64,000 nt of DNA, from positions 75,174 to 139,173 of the forward strand of contig NZ_JAVKPK010000002.1 in NCBI RefSeq assembly GCF_031461075.1, read 5' to 3'. A program made the position numbers and the translations under genes. The notes under the pieces were generated by a model that saw only the letters and a program-made list of their open reading frames with translations, made no database searches and was not told the DNA's origin. This DNA is from Methanosarcina baikalica (GTDB lineage Archaea; Halobacteriota; Methanosarcinia; Methanosarcinales; Methanosarcinaceae). How positions within the stretch are numbered: position 1 is the first letter of the stretch; each line of letters starts with the position of its first letter. Of this stretch, positions 59,048 through 64,000 are shown in pieces.

Positions 59048-60859
59048 ATGTTTTACAAATCCGATTTAAGGGGAGTAGTAAACTCTATGGGTCTTGTCTT
59101 TGGAGATATCGGAACAAGTCCCATCTATACTCTTACAGTAATATTTCTTCTTACAAGACCTACAGAGGACCATATATTAGGAGTTTTATCTCTAATCATC
59201 TGGACACTCATCATACTTGTGAGTATGGAATATGCCTGGCTTGCTATGAGTCTGGGAAAAAAAGGAGAAGGAGGAACTATAGTCTTAAAAGAAATCCTCC
59301 TTCCACTGCTGAAATCAGGGAGAAATGTATCTTTAATTACGATATTAGCCTATATAGGAACTTCGTTCCTTATTGGAGACGGAGTAATTACGCCTGCAAT
59401 AAGCATACTGAGTGCTGTTGAGGGAATACGCATTATTTCCGGACTTGAAAATACAGGACAGGGCACTCTAATGTTAATTGCCAGTATAATTGCAATAGGC
59501 CTTTTTTCACTCCAGAAAAAAGGATCTGACAAAATTGCATGGGCATTTGGACCAATAATGGTTGTCTGGTTTTTGGCTCTTTCGATTTCAGGCATCGCCT
59601 CAATATTTTATACACCAGGCGTATTAAAGGCTATAAATCCGTATTATGCTATTGACTTCCTTTCAAGTAATGGACTCGTAGGCTTTTTTGTATTATCTGA
59701 AGTTACTCTGTGTTGTACCGGTGGAGAAGCATTGTACGCTGATATGGGCCATCTGGGGAGAGAGCCTATATTAAAAGCCTGGCGATTGATCTTTTTTGCA
59801 TTAGTCTTTAATTATCTTGGGCAAGGAGCATTCCTTATTAGAAATCCGGCTTCGAAAAATATTTTATTTGAGATGATAAATCATCAGGCCCAGATCTTAT
59901 ATGTTCCATTTCTTATCCTGAGCATCATAGCTACGATTATCGCCTCTCAGGCTATGATTAGCGGCGTGTTTTCAATAGTTTATCAGGGAATTACGACCCG
60001 AATAATACCAATGTTAAAAATTGATTATACATCCGGAGAATTAAAGTCACAGATCTATATAAGCACGATAAATTGGATGCTCCTGATCTCCGTATTATAC
60101 ATGATATTTATATTTAAAGAATCAAGCAGACTTGCGGCTGCATATGGACTGGCAGTTACTGGAACTATGGCAATTACAGGTATGCTGATGACTTCGATAT
60201 TTTACCACAAAAAAAATATCTCGAAAACTATTATCTCTCTGTTTATAACATTCATTGACCTTGTATTCCTCCTCTCAAATACCTATAAAATACCGCATGG
60301 AGGTTACTGGTCCGTTATTATAGCAGCTGTGGTCTTTACCCTTATTATTATATACACTTCCGGACAAAAGAGGCTTTACGAGCTAATGAAACCCACGAAA
60401 TTTGAGAATTTCCTGGAAAAATATAATAAGGTATATGCCACTGAAAATAAAATCAGTGGAACTGCCCTTTTCTTTTCGCGAGACATAACCAGAATTCCCC
60501 AATACATTTCTCACATAATGTTTAAAAACAATATCATTTATGAAAATAATATATTTATTTCAATGGTTAAGCATGATGACCCATTTGGAGTAGAAAGCTC
60601 TTTCACAAAAGAACTTGCAAAGGGATTGAGAGTTTTTGAAATAAAAATGGGATACATGGAAGTCGTCGATGTCGAACAAATTTTAAAAAAGGAAGGAATA
60701 TATGAAAAGACGATTTTTTACGGAATAGAAGATATAATTACCAATAATATAATATGGAAAGTTTTCTCCATAATTAAGAAACTCTCTCCCTCCTTTGTCC
60801 AATTTTACAAACTCCCTCCTGAGGAGTTACATGGGGTTATGACAAGGTTCGAAATGTGA
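59048..60859 (+). CDS. kup: Kup-type potassium uptake protein
   Basis: A 603-residue KUP/HAK/KT transporter, importing K+ probably with H+. The start is typical (VNSMGLVFGDIGTSPIYTLTVIF), followed by GEGGTIVL, FLIGDGVITPAISILSAVEG, and about twelve membrane helices up to residue 440. A soluble C-terminal tail of about 150 residues (from RLYELMKPTKF on) is shorter than in many bacterial Kup proteins. AGGAGAT precedes the ATG. It is monocistronic, with a pyrimidine-rich terminator region. Confidence 0.95.
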   Translation: MFYKSDLRGVVNSMGLVFGDIGTSPIYTLTVIFLLTRPTEDHILGVLSLIIWTLIILVSMEYAWLAMSLGKKGEGGTIVLKEILLPLLKSGRNVSLITILAYIGTSFLIGDGVITPAISILSAVEGIRIISGLENTGQGTLMLIASIIAIGLFSLQKKGSDKIAWAFGPIMVVWFLALSISGIASIFYTPGVLKAINPYYAIDFLSSNGLVGFFVLSEVTLCCTGGEALYADMGHLGREPILKAWRLIFFALVFNYLGQGAFLIRNPASKNILFEMINHQAQILYVPFLILSIIATIIASQAMISGVFSIVYQGITTRIIPMLKIDYTSGELKSQIYISTINWMLLISVLYMIFIFKESSRLAAAYGLAVTGTMAITGMLMTSIFYHKKNISKTIISLFITFIDLVFLLSNTYKIPHGGYWSVIIAAVVFTLIIIYTSGQKRLYELMKPTKFENFLEKYNKVYATENKISGTALFFSRDITRIPQYISHIMFKNNIIYENNIFISMVKHDDPFGVESSFTKELAKGLRVFEIKMGYMEVVDVEQILKKEGIYEKTIFYGIEDIITNNIIWKVFSIIKKLSPSFVQFYKLPPEELHGVMTRFEM

Positions 60860-61228
60860 AAAATAAGAAGGCAGTATACTCTCTCGCCTCCGAATAAAAA
60901 TAAGAGCTGAAAACCCAAGTCAAGGAAAAGGAAGAATTCCTTCCTATCTTTTCTCTTATTTTTTCTCTTATTTTTTTCTTTTTCCTATTTTCTCTTCTTT
61001 TTCCTTTTTTGAATCTCTTTAATCCTCTGACGCCTTCTTACTCTGTTCCTTGCCCTTTTAACCTGACTTTGACAGTTAAATAAAAATAAGTGCGTTTTGT
61101 TTTTACATTTATTGGACTGAAAGAGAGAAAACTCTGAGAAAAATAATAAATGGTTTACAGGTTCTTAATCAATTTAAATAAGATACATCATAGTTGAAAA
61201 AGAAATTAAAGAAAGAGTCCTGTCTGTT
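60860..61228. other. Pyrimidine-rich gap after kup
   Basis: A run of about 90 bases (60935-61025) is almost pure T and C on the plus strand with repeated TTTTCTCTTA-type units. It is the likely terminator of kup. The rest shows no gene. The convergent MATE gene ends at 61229. Confidence 0.5.
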
Positions 61229-62665
61229 TCAGGCCGCAACTCCATCGACCTTTGCCAGGGGCTCTGTTTTTAAAAGTGCTCTCAGGAAATACCCTGCCCA
61301 GACATACATTAACAGAGAGCCTATTCCGTTGCCTATGACCATTCCCCACCAGGCCCCTTCCTGTCCCATATTAAAGGTGAAAGCTAAAAGCGCTGCAAAA
61401 ATGGGAGTAAAAACAATAGTTCTCAGAAGGGTTGCAATCAGAGAATTCATGCCCTTGCCCGCTCCCTGGAAAAAAGAAGAGGAGAAAAAACCAAGTGCTG
61501 CGGTTGGGTAGAACAGGCACATAACTCTCAGGAAGTGAGAAAGGTCAGCTGTTATATGGGCTCCCCCTTCAGATTGTGTAAATATGGAAGCTATTGGCGT
61601 GGCAAAGATAAATATCAAAGCTCCGGCTACACACTCTATAAAAAATCCGAGTCTTGTTGAGTAGGAAAGAACAACTTTTGCTTTTATATAATCACGCGCC
61701 CCGATCGCAGCTCCGGTTACTGAAATTACAGCGGTTGATATTCCTATTAAAGGAGCCATTGCAATTGTTGCTATTCTCCATCCTGTAGAATATACTGCCA
61801 CTCCATCAGTATTACTTACAAGTACAATTATAAAGTTCAAGAATACCATTGACAGTGACATGGAAAGTTGCTGGGCCGAAGCCGGAAATGCGACATCTAC
61901 GATATCTTTTACAATCTTCCTTTCAAAATGAAAATCCTTGAAATTGAAATTCACATAAGTATCCTTTTTGAAGAAAAGCCAGTTAGCCATCATAAGAGAA
62001 GATATCGCGATGGAAAGCACCGTCGCCCAGGCTGCACCTGCGATTCCCATATTCAGACTGTAGATGAATATAGGATCAAGGACAATGTTCAGGACTCCGC
62101 CTATAATCATAGCTTTCATAGCTCGCTTTGAATCTCCCTCGCTTCGAAGAATTGCATTAGCCACGTTGGAAAAAAATATTACAATGCTCCCAAGGAAAAT
62201 AGCTCTGGCATATGCAACTGCAAGACCTGTAGTTTTTCCGGCTCCTACAAAGGTAAAGATTTGAGGTGCAAAGATATAAAAAGGAATTGTAAATAGAACC
62301 GATAGCAAAATCATTATAATTATCGTGTGTACTGCTACATTATCTGCACCTGTTTTATTTCTGGCTCCTATCATTCGGGAGATTGCAGCTCCTCCTCCTA
62401 TACCTAATCCATTGGATAAAGCCATGCTGATGAAGAAAAACGGGAATACGAAACCCATTGCTGCAAGGGCATCTGCTCCAAGCCCGGAAACCCAGTAAGT
62501 ATCAACCAGACTATAGAGTGTCTGTACTGACATCGCAATAACCATTGGGATTGCAAGTTTCACTATAGCTTTTTTGGGATCCCCAGTTAGTGTTTTTACA
62601 CCAGAGGTTTCTGTTTTTCCTGCATTGACGACAGAAATTTTACTTTCATATTGGTTACGTTCCAT
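61229..62665 (-). CDS. MATE-family efflux transporter
   Basis: A 478-residue multidrug and toxin extrusion protein with twelve predicted helices in two related halves (for example IVKLAIPMVIAMSVQTLYSLVDTYWVSGLG at the start of half one, and the matching helix near residue 260 after DVAFPASAQQLSMSLS). MATE proteins export cationic drugs or metabolites against H+ or Na+. AAGGAAGATG precedes the ATG. A MacB/FtsX-like permease gene lies 140 bases upstream on the same strand, so they might be cotranscribed as an export cluster, perhaps under the nearby MarR. Confidence 0.93.
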   Translation of the reverse strand: MERNQYESKISVVNAGKTETSGVKTLTGDPKKAIVKLAIPMVIAMSVQTLYSLVDTYWVSGLGADALAAMGFVFPFFFISMALSNGLGIGGGAAISRMIGARNKTGADNVAVHTIIIMILLSVLFTIPFYIFAPQIFTFVGAGKTTGLAVAYARAIFLGSIVIFFSNVANAILRSEGDSKRAMKAMIIGGVLNIVLDPIFIYSLNMGIAGAAWATVLSIAISSLMMANWLFFKKDTYVNFNFKDFHFERKIVKDIVDVAFPASAQQLSMSLSMVFLNFIIVLVSNTDGVAVYSTGWRIATIAMAPLIGISTAVISVTGAAIGARDYIKAKVVLSYSTRLGFFIECVAGALIFIFATPIASIFTQSEGGAHITADLSHFLRVMCLFYPTAALGFFSSSFFQGAGKGMNSLIATLLRTIVFTPIFAALLAFTFNMGQEGAWWGMVIGNGIGSLLMYVWAGYFLRALLKTEPLAKVDGVAA

Positions 62666-62808
62666 TTATTGCATCTTCCTTAATTATTCGTTTTTCTAAA
62701 AGCTTCATTTTAACTTTCAGCTTTTCTCAACGTCCCTTTTCTGAACTCGAACTCTTCTTTAAGTATCATCCAAGAATCTTCATAACTCTAAGCAGTCCAG
62801 GTTTCCTG

Positions 62809-64000
62809 TTACTCGTACCTCAAAGCGTCTACAGGCTTCATTTTTGAAGCCCTGTATGCGGGTACTGCTCCTGAGATTACACCAATAAGGACAGCGAGAG
62901 TTAGTCCAAAAATCATCAGGCCAGGGGAAAGAGACATGTTACTCCCGCTTCCTCCCCTTGTCATGGTCACACCAATCATCGGAAAGAGAGCTGAGACAAG
63001 CCCTCCCAGTATAACCCCAAGGATACCTCCAACAAGCCCCACCATTGCGGAGTTGAAGATGAATATCATAAGAATATCTCGATTTTTCGCCCCAATGGCT
63101 TTCATAGTTCCGATTTCCCTTGTCTTTTCAAGGACAGAAGTAAACATCGTGTTTGCAATTCCCACAGCTCCTACAACCAGTGATACGGCAGCAATGGCTC
63201 CCAAAAAGAGAGTCATCGAGGAAATCATGCTGGTAACTGACTGAGCCATGGACTTTAAGGCGGTTACGGAAAAATCTCTGTCATCCTCGTTGGAGATATG
63301 TCTGGAAATCATGAGCTTTTTTTCAATCGTCGTGACTACTGTATCTACTACATCTACATTCTGAGCTTTTACGTTGATAGAGTCAAAAACGTCTTTTTTC
63401 GCATCTGTAATCAGGTTCACTGAAGCATCTATCGGCATGTATATCTGATTATCCCCACCTCCACCTTCTTCTTTCAGAATTCCGACGACTCTCACAGACT
63501 TACCGTTGATCGTTATAATCTGGTTAACTCCAATGTCTTTTTTATAAATTCCACTGGCAACTCCGCTACCGATAACTGCAACATACTTGTCTGCCGGTTC
63601 TAGAAGCCTTCCGGATTCTACCTCAAGAGAGTTCATGTACTGCCAGACCTGAGGATCCACTCCATCGATAGAAAGGGTTGCGTTCTCTCCGGTGTAGCTC
63701 ACTTCCTCTCTGCCGGAAATCTCACCTGTAACGTACGTTATGCCTTTTATACCCTGGAGAGCATCGATATCGTGATCTGTCAGTTGGACATCAGTCGTAG
63801 TACCACCTCTTCCCCAATTGTTGTTCCCCTGTCCAGGCATATGCGACTGAGCTTTCGAATATCCCGACGTTATCGTGATGCTTGTAAGGTCCATGTCGGC
63901 GAGCCTGCTCTGTACGCTTGCCTCCATAGCATCCCCCAGAGAAATAATCCCGACAACTGCTCCAACCCCTATAACGATTCCGATAATAGTTAGCCAGCTC
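62809..64000 (-). CDS. MacB/FtsX-type ABC transporter permease, partial
   Basis: The frame is open to the right edge, so the N terminus is missing. The visible part starts inside the first membrane helix (SWLTIIGIVIGVGAVVGIIS), followed by an external domain of about 200 residues with a Gly/Asn-rich stretch, then three helices at the C terminus (LGAIAAVSLVVGAVGIANTM, MVGLVGGILGVILGG, the last ending AVPAYRASKMKPVDALRYE). This is the MacB permease plan. The ATPase and any adaptor should lie beyond the window. Substrate unknown: lipoprotein, peptide or drug export is usual. Confidence 0.92.
   Translation of the reverse strand, partial: SWLTIIGIVIGVGAVVGIISLGDAMEASVQSRLADMDLTSITITSGYSKAQSHMPGQGNNNWGRGGTTTDVQLTDHDIDALQGIKGITYVTGEISGREEVSYTGENATLSIDGVDPQVWQYMNSLEVESGRLLEPADKYVAVIGSGVASGIYKKDIGVNQIITINGKSVRVVGILKEEGGGGDNQIYMPIDASVNLITDAKKDVFDSINVKAQNVDVVDTVVTTIEKKLMISRHISNEDDRDFSVTALKSMAQSVTSMISSMTLFLGAIAAVSLVVGAVGIANTMFTSVLEKTREIGTMKAIGAKNRDILMIFIFNSAMVGLVGGILGVILGGLVSALFPMIGVTMTRGGSGSNMSLSPGLMIFGLTLAVLIGVISGAVPAYRASKMKPVDALRYE

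Noticed and set aside
59011..59421. 136-codon plus-strand frame at the start of kup
   Set aside because: It overlaps the kup coding frame out of phase; the kup frame has clear family motifs and a ribosome binding site.

Overview
The window looks like the chromosome of a Methanosarcina-type methanogenic archaeon. Supporting signs are archaeal information-processing genes (RadA, Hel308, ABCE1/RLI, Cdc48, Sm-like protein, L37e, TiaS), archaeal enzyme types (archaeal CoaD, phosphoglycolate phosphatase, ThiD-ThiN, a CofE-like ligase), Methanosarcina-restricted families such as DUF1699, TATA-box promoters, long AT-rich intergenic gaps, T-rich 3' ends, and frequent GTG/TTG starts paired with GGAGG/GGTGAT-type ribosome binding sites. 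The species cannot be fixed from this stretch, although the folate-type C1 genes recall M. barkeri.

Layout. 0-5 kb: a methyltransferase, a short inverted-repeat element, then a cobalt ECF transporter operon cbiMNQO with an unusually long CbiO. 5-13 kb: housekeeping genes (endonuclease IV-like protein, CoaD, RadA, a P-type cation ATPase, phosphoglycolate phosphatase, a transglutaminase-like protein). 13-23 kb: an AT-rich accessory island. It holds a 1208-residue HD-domain/STAND-NTPase/TPR/winged-helix protein that looks like a conflict or defence protein, two reciprocally decayed copies of a cupin-methyltransferase cassette, MITE-like elements, a phage-type small protein, a possible ribbon-helix-helix repressor with a dyad at its promoter, and several remnants. 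23-30 kb: Cdc48, NadE, TiaS and a divergent HTH regulator. 30-38 kb: purN, glyA, folD, a dihydropteroate-synthase-like gene, metV, metF, a CofE paralogue and a thioredoxin; together these resemble a tetrahydrofolate C1 module. 38-49 kb: three DUF1699 paralogues interleaved with an MBL-fold hydrolase, an EMC6-like membrane protein, RLI, Hel308 and HisD. 49-57 kb: TrpB2, DUF2795 and a decayed duplicate, ThiD-ThiN, an lsm-rpl37e-purF run and YjbQ. 57-64 kb: TrmB and MarR regulators, a Kup potassium transporter, a MATE exporter and a MacB/FtsX-like permease that runs off the right edge.

How genes fit together. CbiMNQO imports cobalt for the corrinoids that methanogens need in quantity. GlyA, FolD and MetVF would move one-carbon units from serine through methylene- to methyl- and formyl-tetrahydrofolate, and PurN and PurF use such units and glutamine in purine synthesis. 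The best candidates for something new are the STAND-type protein at 13.3-16.9 kb with its island, and the CofE paralogue beside the folate genes. No intact tRNA, rRNA or CRISPR array was seen.
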